From: Akkermansia muciniphila
Lineage (GTDB): Bacteria > Verrucomicrobiota > Verrucomicrobiia > Opitutales > Opitutaceae
NCBI GenBank assembly: GCA_945888375.1
Contig: CAMCZZ010000009.1
Coordinates: forward strand, 48,830-112,829
DNA: 64,000 bases
Reading direction: 5' to 3'
The position numbers and the translations under genes are program-made. The notes below the pieces were generated by a model, which saw only the letters and a program-made list of their open reading frames with translations, was not told the origin of the DNA and did not search any database. This document shows, piece by piece, positions 1 through 7,976 of this stretch; position 1 is the first letter of the stretch, and every line of letters begins with the position of its first letter.

Positions 1-861
1 CGATTTCAGCCGACGCGTGATCGTGTGCGGACCGGTCTTGTATAGATGCCCGTCAATGGCTCCGACCGGCTGCAAATCCTTGGTCGTGGACATTAAAAAG
101 GCTTCCTCCATCCCCCGCAAAGCTTCCGGCCGGAGCGGCGCCTCTTTGATCGGCACCCCCGCTCTAGCTGCGATCTCCGCCAATAAAAAGCCGCGTGTCA
201 CCCCTGCCAGAATCCCCGCCGATAAAGGAGGGGTGAGCACCCCCCCCTCCTGCACAAACCCGAGATTACATACCGCAGCTTCGGTAATCTCGCCCGCTTG
301 ATTCAAGATAACCGCCTCATCCGCCCCCCGAAGCTTGGCCTCGCGCAAGCAAAGCAAATTATTAAGATAATTACCCGTCTTCCAGGCCGGATTAAGGGTT
401 TCCGCTGGATTGCGTCGCAAGTTTTTAGCCACCGCCAAAGTCTGCCCTTGTTCCAACTGCACTTCCGTGAGTTTGGGACAGGGCTGCACCAAAATAACAA
501 AGTGAACGGCATCCGCCAAGGCCGGATCCAGCCCGATCGCGCCCTCGCCACGAGCTAGTTGCAGACGAATATACAGTTCATCTCCATACCCCGTAACCTT
601 CCGGTAAGCCCCAGCCGTGCGCCGGATTTCCGCCAAAATCGTCGCCGCAGCCGGCAGCGGCGGAAAATACAAGGCAGCCGCCGATCGCTCCAGTCGCGCC
701 CAATGCTCCTCCCACGCAAAAAGGACCTTCCCATACGTGCGCCAGACTTCATAAATTGCGTCACCGTAAAGAAATCCACGATTCAAAGGCGGGATCGAGG
801 CCTCGGCGGCGGAATGTAAACGGCCATCGGTATTGGCCTGAATAAAAGGCGTGGGCAGCAT
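1..861 (-). CDS. Class IV (fold-type IV) PLP aminotransferase / aminodeoxychorismate lyase family, 3' end cut by window
   Basis: The first 287 codons are visible and the gene runs off the left edge, so only its C-terminal end is missing (family members are about 280-300 residues). The N-terminal half has the NRGFLYGDAIYEVWRTY block typical of branched-chain/D-amino-acid aminotransferases and 4-amino-4-deoxychorismate lyase. The PLP lysine lies in the AWKTGNYLNNLL segment, followed by GADEAVILNQAGEITE and LSAGILAGVTRGFLL, which bind the cofactor phosphate. The family transfers amino groups or eliminates pyruvate from aminodeoxychorismate; the two activities cannot be told apart here. The coding strand reads CTCCTTTTATC just before the ATG, with no Shine-Dalgarno sequence. 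A run of eight G lies inside the gene (complement of about 240-247). Confidence 0.85.
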   Translation of the reverse strand, partial: MLPTPFIQANTDGRLHSAAEASIPPLNRGFLYGDAIYEVWRTYGKVLFAWEEHWARLERSAAALYFPPLPAAATILAEIRRTAGAYRKVTGYGDELYIRLQLARGEGAIGLDPALADAVHFVILVQPCPKLTEVQLEQGQTLAVAKNLRRNPAETLNPAWKTGNYLNNLLCLREAKLRGADEAVILNQAGEITEAAVCNLGFVQEGGVLTPPLSAGILAGVTRGFLLAEIAARAGVPIKEAPLRPEALRGMEEAFLMSTTKDLQPVGAIDGHLYKTGPHTITRRLKS

Positions 862-913
862 GATAAAAGGAGACAATGACAATTGCTAAACTCCCCCGGC
901 TGGGCTTCTAGGC

Positions 914-946
914 CAAACAAAAAAGCCCCCGAAGACCGGGGGCTTT
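914..946 (-). terminator. Rho-independent terminator of the HTH nucleoid-like gene
   Basis: A perfect 10-bp stem (arm AAAGCCCCCG at 922-931 and its complement at 937-946) closes a 5-base loop. Read on the minus strand it is followed by TTTTGTTT. It lies 26 bases beyond the stop of the minus-strand gene at 972-1448 and separates it from the aminotransferase. Confidence 0.9.
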
Positions 947-971
947 GCAAAGGGAAAGGGAAACTGCTGGC

Positions 972-1448
972 TTAGAGGGCCGGAGCCTCAACCACCGGCG
1001 CCGCCTCAACCGCCGAGGCCGCGGGAGCGGCCTTGGCGCGGGATTTCACCAAACCAAGGGCTTTCTTCACATTTTGCACGCTGGGTGCGGAAATGCCGAG
1101 GGCCTTGGCGATTTCCTCGCCAGTCTTGCCCTGCTCGGAGAGCAGTTTCACCTGAGCGCGGGTCTCATCGGTGATCTTGGCGCGCTTGCCTACCTTGACT
1201 GCTTTAGTTACAGCGGCCTTGGGGGCCTTGGCGGCTGTAGCCTTGGCACCACGGCCAGCCTTGGCCTTGAGCTTGCCACCGTTTTTGGCAGCATCTTTTA
1301 AGGCAGCGATAAAGTCTTCCAGGGAAGCAAAACCGAAATCAGCCGGCAATTTGGCCAGCGCGGCAGCACGCTCGGCAGAGATTTTGGACTCCAGTTGCTG
1401 GAGATCGGCTTTAGCTTTTTGTAGTTTGGCGAGTTGGTCGTTGAACAT
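972..1448 (-). CDS. Coiled-coil, Lys/Ala-rich protein with C-terminal helix-turn-helix (nucleoid-associated-like)
   Basis: A 158-residue protein in three parts. Residues 1-30 form a charged coiled coil (MFNDQLAKLQKAKADLQQLE...). Residues 45-85 are a Lys/Ala/Gly-rich stretch like histone-H1-type tails. Residues 90-130 hold a helix-turn-helix (ITDETRAQVKLLSEQGKTGEEIAKALGIS), followed by an Ala/Val-rich tail. The architecture suggests an abundant DNA-binding protein that dimerises through the coil. I do not recognise a named family; it is not a classical H-NS. The start at MFNDQ is preferred over an in-frame ATG eight codons upstream (1472) because the coil begins there. It is monocistronic and ends at a strong terminator. 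Function is inferred from composition only. Confidence 0.75.
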   Translation of the reverse strand: MFNDQLAKLQKAKADLQQLESKISAERAAALAKLPADFGFASLEDFIAALKDAAKNGGKLKAKAGRGAKATAAKAPKAAVTKAVKVGKRAKITDETRAQVKLLSEQGKTGEEIAKALGISAPSVQNVKKALGLVKSRAKAAPAASAVEAAPVVEAPAL

Positions 1449-1924
1449 TGCGACGTCACCAAAATGCCACATAGAGGCTATATCAAGTAGAAAATCTATA
1501 GTAACAGTGATTTTTTAATACTTCGCCATCACCGCAACACAGCCGTCCCGGCTAGAGTCGCACTATCACGCTGGCTCACCGGCCAGGCCTGGTAAATCAA
1601 GTGGGGAAAACCAAGTCTATTTCCTGACATAAATACCTGTCTTAAAAGATTTAATTGGGATGATTGTTACCTGTAAAGCCGGCTTAAATTCAACCGGTAG
1701 ATAGGCCCTACCGCGTTACCCCCCCCCCTTCCTTCGAAGCCCCGGAAAAAGCCCGTCAAAACTCCATAGAGGCCACCACCCCTTCGGTAAAAGCCCCCCC
1801 AAAAAAACAGTTACCCGTTAAATCGGTTCGGGATCGCTGCGACCGGCAGGCAAAAATGCGGCTGGAGCAAAGAGCCCGATTCTCTCTCGGAACGGGGCTC
1901 TTATCTTTGATGAACAAGCAGCCG

Positions 1925-2069
1925 AATCTGTTAGACTAGGCTTTAGGGAACCGTGTTTAAATAACGGATGCCCCCGAGAGGCAAACCATGCTCGGATCAG
2001 GTAAAAAAGGTAGATATAGCCCAGAGGGTCATGCCGCCTCCACCGGTTCGGGCGAGCCGGTTTTTCTTT
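1925..2069 (+). ncRNA. Candidate small structured RNA of unknown family
   Basis: A stretch without coding potential ends in a good plus-strand terminator. Nested complementary segments are visible before the terminator: GAG..GGCA..ACC on the left with GGGT..TGCC..CTC on the right, around an unpaired purine-rich centre. The layout is similar to a long SRP-like hairpin, but the conserved GGAA tetraloop and its flanks are absent, so I do not call it SRP RNA. The 5' end is a guess. A 6S RNA or a lineage-specific RNA are alternatives. Confidence 0.25.
2042..2069 (+). terminator. Rho-independent terminator of the candidate small RNA
   Basis: ACCGGTTC pairs with GAGCCGGT (eight pairs, one G-U) around a GGGC loop and is followed by TTTTCTTT on the plus strand. 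No protein gene lies just upstream on this strand, so it most likely ends a non-coding transcript. Confidence 0.65.
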
Positions 2070-2232
2070 CCAAACTACGCCTTTTTAGTTCCCGGTCACA
2101 CCCTTGTTTAGACCACAGCACCTCACCCCTTGCGGAAAGCCGTTTTTATTTAAAGGATACGTAAAAGTTTGTCGTGGTCTCCACTAATACCGCGCCTTGC
2201 TCATTTCTTTTTGAGAAGCTAATTTTAAACGA

Positions 2233-3297
2233 ATGCCACTTATACCCCTCGAGGACAACTTTAACGACGTTATCGCCAAAGCCCAGCGCGGCTACGGTAT
2301 CTCAGACGCCGACCTCGTGGCCCGCGCCGAAGTCTCACTCGAGGATTTCGCCGCCGTGAAATCCGGAATCCCGCTCCTGCCCGTCGTGCGACGGCTAGCC
2401 CGCCACCTTAAACTCTCACCCGACGCACTCGTCGTTCTCGCCAAGAAAGAGGCTTACCCGCGGCCCCCCATCTTTCCCCGAGGGTTTGCCATGTTCAACA
2501 CCCCCGACGAAGACATCACCGTAAACAACTACCTCGTCTGGGACCCCAAAACCCGCGAAGCCGCCGCCGTTGATACCGGCACGAATATCACCGACCTGCT
2601 CGACGTCGTGAAAAGCCAGCAACTCCGCGTCGTCGCCGTCCTTCTCACCCATACCCATAGCGACCACCGCGCCGCCCTCCCCGCGCTGCTCGCCGCGACC
2701 GGCGCCCAAGCCTGGAGCCATGAACGCGAGCCGCTCGATACTCCCGGAGCGCGCACTTTTGCCGATAACGCATACTTTCACCTGGGCAACATCGCCATCA
2801 AGACCTTGCCCACCCCCGGTCACTCACCCGGCCAAACTACGTTTTACGTGCAAGGTCTCAGCTGGCCCCTCGCCCTCTGCGGCGACTCCCTCTTCTCCGC
2901 ATCCGTTGGCGGCAGCCCCACCCGGTTTGCTGAACAAATAAAAAACAGCCGCGCCCGCATCTTCAGCCTGCCCAAAGACACCGTGATCGGCCCGGGCCAC
3001 GGCCCCCTCACCACCCTCGCCCACGAACGGCGCTATAATCCGTTCTTCGCCCCCGATCGGCTCGCTTCCCCCGCTGGCAAAGGCACAACCGCCGCCCCCG
3101 CCAGTGCAAGCGCCCAAGCCGAAGCGGATGCCACTGCCGCCCCCGCCCGCGCCGTGGACCTCCCCAAACGCCCCCGTGCCGGTAAAGCCGGACGCCCTGA
3201 TAACAAAGGCACCCCACCTGCCAAACCATCCAAATCCGCAAAACCCGGACGGGACGGCGCCCGGGCGTTTAAATCCCGGCGCAATCGCTCTGCCTAA
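2233..3297 (+). CDS. Metallo-beta-lactamase-fold hydrolase with N-terminal HTH-like domain and low-complexity tail
   Basis: A 354-residue protein. Residues 10-70 resemble an XRE-type helix-turn-helix (ISDADLVARAEVSLEDFAAVKSG). Residues 95-270 are an MBL-fold hydrolase of the glyoxalase II type: the metal motif THTHSDH gives H140, H142, D144 and H145; H197 lies in PGHSPGQTTFY, D218 in CGDSLF and H256 in GPGHGP. All expected zinc ligands are present, so a hydrolytic role on a thioester or similar substrate is plausible. Residues 277-354 are an Ala/Pro/Lys-rich, probably disordered basic tail. It is followed 27 bases later by a histidine kinase on the same strand. The substrate is unknown. Confidence 0.85.
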   Translation: MPLIPLEDNFNDVIAKAQRGYGISDADLVARAEVSLEDFAAVKSGIPLLPVVRRLARHLKLSPDALVVLAKKEAYPRPPIFPRGFAMFNTPDEDITVNNYLVWDPKTREAAAVDTGTNITDLLDVVKSQQLRVVAVLLTHTHSDHRAALPALLAATGAQAWSHEREPLDTPGARTFADNAYFHLGNIAIKTLPTPGHSPGQTTFYVQGLSWPLALCGDSLFSASVGGSPTRFAEQIKNSRARIFSLPKDTVIGPGHGPLTTLAHERRYNPFFAPDRLASPAGKGTTAAPASASAQAEADATAAPARAVDLPKRPRAGKAGRPDNKGTPPAKPSKSAKPGRDGARAFKSRRNRSA

Positions 3298-3324
3298 ACC
3301 ACCCCCAAAAACCTCTCGCCCAAG

Positions 3325-4872
3325 ATGCAGTTCTCCATCCGCCGCCAGACGGTCATGATCCTCGGTCTAGCCGCGAGCCTGACGCTCGCGCTCATCGTGA
3401 TCGCCACCGACGAAGACCTGCGCGAACGCCTAGGCACCACTTACTGGGTCATCGGCCTAGCCCTCATCGGCGCCATCCTGCTCGTCCTTGCCGGCTACGT
3501 CTTCGACCAAACACTCGTCCAACGCCTGAAGGAAATCAACCAACAGGCCGCCGATGCCCGCCCACCCGCCGACAAAGCCAATCCCGAAAATGACTTCGAC
3601 GATCCCGACGAAATCATCGGCTTAGCCCGGAAAATCGAACAAATGGCGCGAAACCTCCAAAAAACCGAGGCCAGTTACCGCGCTATCGTAGAAGACCAAT
3701 CCGACCTTATCTGCCGATATAAAAACGACGGCCGCCTCACTTTTGTGAACGGCGCCTACGCCCAGTTTCTGGATCGCAAACGCTCCGAGCTGATCGGCCA
3801 GGTTTGGCCCGTGATCGCGACCCGCCTGGCCCCCTGGCTTGAACTGGACACCTGGCCCGAGGCCTCCTCGTTCGAGACCCAACTCACCGGCCCCGACGGC
3901 CAAAGAAGGATCATTCACTGGACACATCGCGCCATCATGGACCGCGAGGGGCAACTTTTCGAATACCAGGCCGTCGGCCACGACATCTCCGCCCGTAAAG
4001 AATCCGAATCCGCCCTGCGTGACGCCAAGGAAGCCGCCGAGTCCGCCGACCTCGCCAAGAGCGAATTCCTCGCCATCGTCAGCCATGAGATCCGCACCCC
4101 GATCAACGGAGTGATCGGCTTCTCCCGCCTGCTGCGCGGCACCCCGCTCACCCCGGAACAAGTCGGCTACACAGAGACCATCCAGCGCTGCGGGCAAAAT
4201 CTCGAAATCCTCGTCTCCGATATCCTCGACCTGTCCCGTATCGAGGCCGGTCGCCTGGAATTGGACCCCTCCCCGTTCTCTCTGCGCGAGTGCCTGGATA
4301 ATGTCGTCACGCTGTTAAACGAGCCCGCCCGCAAAGCCGGGCTTGCCCTCATCGCGGAGATTTCCCCTCTCATGCCCCCCTTGCTGAAGGGTGATCAAAA
4401 CCGGCTTCGCCAGATCCTGACCAACCTCGTAGGCAACGCCGTTAAGTTCACCGAAAAGGGCAGCGTGACCATCCGCCTTTCGGGTGCTTTTACCCCCGAA
4501 GCAGAAACCGGCGCCGATGGCCTCGTGCCCTACGTTTTAACCGGTGAAGTGATCGACACCGGCATCGGCATCGAGCCCGCCTTGATGCCGCGCCTCTTCC
4601 GCGCCTTCAGCCAGTTGGACACTTCCTCAACCCGCCGGCACGGCGGCACCGGACTCGGCCTAGTCATCTCGAAACGCCTGTGCGAACTCATGCAAGGCGA
4701 CATCGCGGTGGAGAGTGCTCCCGGCCTGGGCTCCACCTTCCGTTTCCGCGTAAGCATGCGCAGTTCCCACGATAGCTCCCTCCTCGCCTTTTCCCGCCTC
4801 CAGGAGGTTGCCACCCGCACCCCCTCGCGCACTTACCCCCCCCTGCTCCCCCAGTCCCCGACCGCCGTCTAA
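3325..4872 (+). CDS. Membrane-anchored PAS sensor histidine kinase
   Basis: 515 residues with two membrane helices (about 8-27 and 39-58) and almost no periplasmic loop, a short linker, a PAS domain (about 115-225), a HisKA domain with the phospho-acceptor in SHEIRTPINGVIGFSRLL (H254), and a HATPase domain (N box NLVGNAVKFTEKG, G1 DTGIGIEP, F box LFRAFSQLD, G2 GGTGLGLVISKRL). There is no receiver domain and no response regulator gene beside it, so it is an orphan kinase. The lack of a sizeable outer loop suggests that sensing is by the PAS domain or the membrane. It follows the MBL-fold gene closely and may be co-transcribed with it. Confidence 0.93.
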   Translation: MQFSIRRQTVMILGLAASLTLALIVIATDEDLRERLGTTYWVIGLALIGAILLVLAGYVFDQTLVQRLKEINQQAADARPPADKANPENDFDDPDEIIGLARKIEQMARNLQKTEASYRAIVEDQSDLICRYKNDGRLTFVNGAYAQFLDRKRSELIGQVWPVIATRLAPWLELDTWPEASSFETQLTGPDGQRRIIHWTHRAIMDREGQLFEYQAVGHDISARKESESALRDAKEAAESADLAKSEFLAIVSHEIRTPINGVIGFSRLLRGTPLTPEQVGYTETIQRCGQNLEILVSDILDLSRIEAGRLELDPSPFSLRECLDNVVTLLNEPARKAGLALIAEISPLMPPLLKGDQNRLRQILTNLVGNAVKFTEKGSVTIRLSGAFTPEAETGADGLVPYVLTGEVIDTGIGIEPALMPRLFRAFSQLDTSSTRRHGGTGLGLVISKRLCELMQGDIAVESAPGLGSTFRFRVSMRSSHDSSLLAFSRLQEVATRTPSRTYPPLLPQSPTAV

Positions 4873-4975
4873 ACCCGCGCCCCCGCCCTCGCCACTCCAG
4901 CGGTTTGCCAAAATGTAACTCCGGACTTGCACCGCCTCGTGCGCTTAAACACGTTTTCCCTTCCGTCAGTGTGAC

Positions 4976-5049
4976 GGCGCGATCGCCAAGTGGTAAGGCC
5001 GAGCTCTGCAAAAGCTCTACCGCCGGTTCGATTCCGGCTCGCGCCTCCA
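4976..5049 (+). tRNA. tRNA-Cys (anticodon GCA)
   Basis: A cloverleaf is visible: acceptor GGCGCGA pairs with TCGCGCC, the anticodon arm is GAGCT/AGCTC around CTGCAAA (anticodon GCA), and the T arm is CCGG-TTCGATT-CCGG. The discriminator U is followed by an encoded CCA. It stands alone between the histidine kinase and the Tol-type operon. Confidence 0.96.
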
Positions 5050-5252
5050 ATTTCCCTGCCGCCCCGGCGCAGCGCCCAAACCGCCCCCACCCTGCAGCGG
5101 GGGCTTGCGCCAGACGCCCGTCCGCCTTTCAGCACCCCTTGCCGCCAACGCGGCACTGCCGTTAAAACCAACTACGGACCGGGTTTTACATTGAAGGCAG
5201 CATCGTAACATCCCTTCGTCACTTCCAGTTTCACTCTCTACACCTCCGGACC

Positions 5253-5948
5253 ATGATACTCGCCGCGCCTCTGCTCGCTTCCGTCAACGTCATCCAGGTC
5301 TTCACCACCACTGACCTCGTAGGCCAGGCGATCACCGTCGGCTTGGGCATCTTCAGCATCATCGCGTGGACGGTTATGTTCGGCAAATTCTCCGAGCTAA
5401 AACGTCTCCGCCAACTCAATCTGGCCTTTGAACAACGCCTGCGCGACGAACGCACCTTGCTCGATCTGCCCGAGTCCTTTCGCACCCGTCGCTCGATCCC
5501 CTACGCCGACGTCTATGCCGACGCCGTCGAGGCCTATTGGCGCGCCGCCTCCATTCTTAAAGAAAAGGGCATCGACTCGGGCCGCGCCCGCCTCGAGCAC
5601 GCCGAGAACGGCATCCAGCGCGCCATCGCCCGCCAGACTCTGCGCTACGAGAGCAGCATGATCTTCCTCGCCTCCATCGTCTCCGGAGCCCCTTTTCTCG
5701 GCCTCTTTGGCACCGTCTGGGGCGTGATGGAAGTCTTCACCGCCGTCTCGATGCAGGCCTCCGCCAACCTCCAGACCCTCGCCCCCGGCGTCTCCGCCGC
5801 CCTTATGACTACCATCGCTGGCCTGGTCGTCGCCATCCCCTCGGTCTTCGGTTACAACGCCCTCCTCACCAAGACCCGCCAGCTCACCACCGAGCTCGAG
5901 AATTATTCCTCGGCCCTCGCCGACCGCCTGGAACTCGAGTCGAAATAA
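5253..5948 (+). CDS. tolQ: MotA/TolQ/ExbB proton channel subunit
   Basis: 231 residues with the three membrane helices of the family: about 23-45, about 136-160 (SSMIFLASIVSGAPFLGLFG) and about 178-205 (GVSAALMTTIAGLVVAIPS). The GAPFLGLFGTVWGVMEVF and GVSAALMTTIAGLVVAIP blocks line the proton path. It forms a proton-driven stator with the next gene and energises the TonB/TolA-like protein two genes on. The length is nearer TolQ than ExbB, but the assignment to Tol or Ton cannot be settled from sequence. It is first in a three-gene operon; the leader is ACACCTCCGGACC with no Shine-Dalgarno sequence. Confidence 0.92.
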   Translation: MILAAPLLASVNVIQVFTTTDLVGQAITVGLGIFSIIAWTVMFGKFSELKRLRQLNLAFEQRLRDERTLLDLPESFRTRRSIPYADVYADAVEAYWRAASILKEKGIDSGRARLEHAENGIQRAIARQTLRYESSMIFLASIVSGAPFLGLFGTVWGVMEVFTAVSMQASANLQTLAPGVSAALMTTIAGLVVAIPSVFGYNALLTKTRQLTTELENYSSALADRLELESK

Positions 5949-5991
5949 GCCCGCCCCCCGCCCCGCCGCATCAGCCAAACGGATACGCCCC

Positions 5992-6441
5992 ATGGCCCGC
6001 ACCTTCCGCCGTCACCGCCAGATGCACGCGCTCTCCGAGCTAAACGTGACCAACCTGCTCGACCTGGCCTTCGTCCTTCTGATCATTTTCATGATCGCCA
6101 CCCCCTTGATCAACCAGGAGCAGACCCTGCCGGTAAACCTGCCCGTGGAATCGATGAGCCCCCAGACCCCGCCCGATCGCGACACGAAGTTCATCGCCGT
6201 CACGATCAAGCTCGACGGCACCTACCTGATCGAGCCCGACACGCGCCACCCCGTGACCGAACGCGAGCTGGCCGGCCGCCTCGCCAGCCTCGCCGCCACT
6301 TCCGCCGGAGGCAAAAACCAGCCGGTCATCCGCATCCGCGCCGACGCCCAAGTGCCCTATCAACGCGTGATCACGCTGATGGATAATCTTAAAAAAGCCG
6401 GCCTCGGCCGCGTGAGTTTCGACACCCAGGTGCAAACCTGA
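5992..6441 (+). CDS. tolR: ExbD/TolR family stator protein
   Basis: 149 residues: a short cytoplasmic N-terminus, one membrane helix (about 18-41, NVTNLLDLAFVLLIIFMIATPL) carrying the conserved proton-binding Asp (LLDLAF), and a periplasmic domain of about 100 residues ending in QVPYQRVITLMDNLKKAGLGRVSF, the usual ExbD/TolR C-terminal signature. It pairs with the preceding channel subunit (43 bases apart) and precedes the TonB-like transducer. Confidence 0.93.
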   Translation: MARTFRRHRQMHALSELNVTNLLDLAFVLLIIFMIATPLINQEQTLPVNLPVESMSPQTPPDRDTKFIAVTIKLDGTYLIEPDTRHPVTERELAGRLASLAATSAGGKNQPVIRIRADAQVPYQRVITLMDNLKKAGLGRVSFDTQVQT

Positions 6442-6450
6442 ATTTCCGCG

Positions 6451-6463
6451 CCCCCCCCCCCCC
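6451..6463 (+). repeat. Homopolymeric C13 tract in the leader of the TonB-like gene
   Basis: Thirteen consecutive C residues lie between the tolR-type stop (6441) and the ATG at 6471, ending seven bases before the start codon. Runs of this length are prone to slipped-strand length change and to sequencing error. Confidence 0.85.
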
Positions 6464-6470
6464 GACCGCC

Positions 6471-7469
6471 ATGTCGACTCTCGCCACACCGGTCCCCCAC
6501 GGCCCGAGCAGCGCCGCCGACCCCGCCGAGGGCCGCCGCTACGGCGGGGCTTTGCAAGTCTCCGCCATTCTCCATCTGGTGCTGCTCGGCCTCGTCATAC
6601 TATTGACCATGGCGGTCCGTAAAACTGACGCGGATAAACCCGCCGTGTTCGAACTCGTCGCCGGTCAGGGGGATGATTTTCTGGCTCTAGACGCCCCCTC
6701 CGGCAGCGAGGCCGGACGGGCCGCCGAGGGCGAAATCGAGTTTACCTCCCCCGAACCCGTGCCGGTCTGGACTCCGCCCGCTCCCAGCCCCGCCGAGCCC
6801 GAACCCGTCGCCCCCACCCCGGTCACTCCCGTCGAGGCCGTCGCTCCCCCTGCGCCGGTCCCTCCCGCCCCCGTCGCCCCGCCCGTCCCCAATTTCACCA
6901 AAGCGATCAAACAGACCATACGCGCCGAGGAGAAAAAGGCTGATAAACAGATCCAAAAACAACGCGCCGAGGAGAAAAAAGCCGCCGCCGAGGCCGCCAA
7001 ACGCACCAGCTTCGAACAGTTTCAGAAACAAAATGCGGCCAAAACCTCCGGCGCCAAAAGCCCCTCCGCCACCGGGGCTGGCGCGGCCGCTTCACCTGGA
7101 AAAAGGATTGATATCAACAGCCTGAAACGAGGCGTGAGCGGGGGCACCGGCGCCGGTTCCACCGGGGCAGGCGGCACCGCCCTCTCCCGCGCCGAGGCCA
7201 ATGCGATGGACGCCTATTTCGCCCTGCTGATGCAGCGCTTGCGCGAGAACCACGAAAAGCCCGCCGGCCTGAGCGACCTGCTCAACGCCCAAGTCTCCTT
7301 CACCATGGCCGCCAACGGCACCCTGTCAGGCGTGCGCATCGTAGCCAGCTCGGGCAACGCAGAGTTCGACCAATCCGTGCTGGAAGCCTTTCAACGGGTC
7401 AAAATGCCGGCTCGCCCGGACAAGAAAACCGAAGGCTACCGGATCACCTTCCGCATCAAGGAGGCGTGA
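6471..7469 (+). CDS. TonB/TolA-like periplasmic energy transducer
   Basis: 332 residues: a single N-terminal membrane helix (about 28-48), a proline/valine-rich spacer (about 83-130), a Lys/Glu/Ala-rich coiled segment (about 135-190, AEEKKADKQIQKQRAEEKKAAAEAA) of the TolA type, a Gly/Ser-rich linker and a C-terminal domain of about 90 residues (QVSFTMAANGTLSGVRIVASSGNAEFD...) typical of TonB/TolA C-termini. It spans the periplasm and passes proton-motive force from the two preceding stator proteins to the outer membrane. The coil favours TolA, the proline spacer TonB. It overlaps the convergent gene at 7456-7851 by 14 bases. Confidence 0.88.
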   Translation: MSTLATPVPHGPSSAADPAEGRRYGGALQVSAILHLVLLGLVILLTMAVRKTDADKPAVFELVAGQGDDFLALDAPSGSEAGRAAEGEIEFTSPEPVPVWTPPAPSPAEPEPVAPTPVTPVEAVAPPAPVPPAPVAPPVPNFTKAIKQTIRAEEKKADKQIQKQRAEEKKAAAEAAKRTSFEQFQKQNAAKTSGAKSPSATGAGAAASPGKRIDINSLKRGVSGGTGAGSTGAGGTALSRAEANAMDAYFALLMQRLRENHEKPAGLSDLLNAQVSFTMAANGTLSGVRIVASSGNAEFDQSVLEAFQRVKMPARPDKKTEGYRITFRIKEA

Positions 7470-7851
7470 TCGGCCGGCCGGCCGCCGCCGCCCGCCCGTA
7501 TGCCCGAGCGGCCCCTGCCGAGGAAGGCGGCAGCGGCTGGTCCAGACGCGCAGGATTGAGACTGCAACGGAGAAGGAGCTGCTCGTTTTCCCGGTCCAGA
7601 TGCAGGATTTGCAAGGATTTCTCCCGCGCCCGCTCCAGCAATTCTCCGCCCCTCTCACCAGTCACCTTGGTGCGGGCCTTTAAATCCGCCACACTGGCCT
7701 CGAAACGTGAAGCCAGCGCCTGCTTGCGCTCCCGCCAGGCCGCGTCTGGCGCTCTGCGCTCCAGTTTTAAAATGCGATTTTCCTCCAGCGCGAGCGCATG
7801 CAGCTCTTCACAAAGCACAAGATGACGGGTGAGCAATTCGGGGAGACTCAT
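7456..7851 (-). CDS. Small coiled-coil protein, hypothetical (FlgN-like appearance)
   Basis: 131 residues, mostly helical and charged from residue 1 to 95 with the pattern ELHALALEENRILK...LQILHLDRENEQLL, then a disordered Ala/Pro-rich tail. The spacing of Leu and Glu and the ending 'IL-LDRENE' recall FlgN-type flagellar export chaperones, but no flagellar genes are in the window and the match is weak. Its 3' end overlaps the TonB-like gene by 14 bases in convergent orientation. Confidence 0.55.
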   Translation of the reverse strand: MSLPELLTRHLVLCEELHALALEENRILKLERRAPDAAWRERKQALASRFEASVADLKARTKVTGERGGELLERAREKSLQILHLDRENEQLLLRCSLNPARLDQPLPPSSAGAARAYGRAAAAGRPITPP

Positions 7852-7976
7852 GCGCGAATAATCAGAGTTCAGTAGCGTCGGCCGTCTGTTGAAGGAAACT
7901 TATTCAATCGTTAAAACCGCGAAACACCGGGGCCGCCTGCCGCCTGATTCCAAGTCAGTAGCAGCCCCGACCCGCA

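Larger units (their letters stand above)
1473..2232. other. 760-base intergenic region with several hairpins, no protein gene
   Basis: No open reading frame with protein-like composition is visible. Base composition is lower in GC than in the flanking genes. It contains a 10-C run (1719-1728), a C7A7 tract near 1794-1808, a hairpin at about 1880-1913 (AAGAGCCC pairing with GGGGCTCTT) and, further on, a candidate small-RNA gene ending in a terminator (listed separately). I found no match to tmRNA, RNase P RNA or a known riboswitch core by eye. Confidence 0.6.

Noticed and set aside
1925..2069. Assignment of the intergenic RNA as SRP (4.5S) RNA
   Set aside because: The TCAGG-like segment and nested stems are suggestive, but the GGAA tetraloop and AGCAGCC partner strand are missing.
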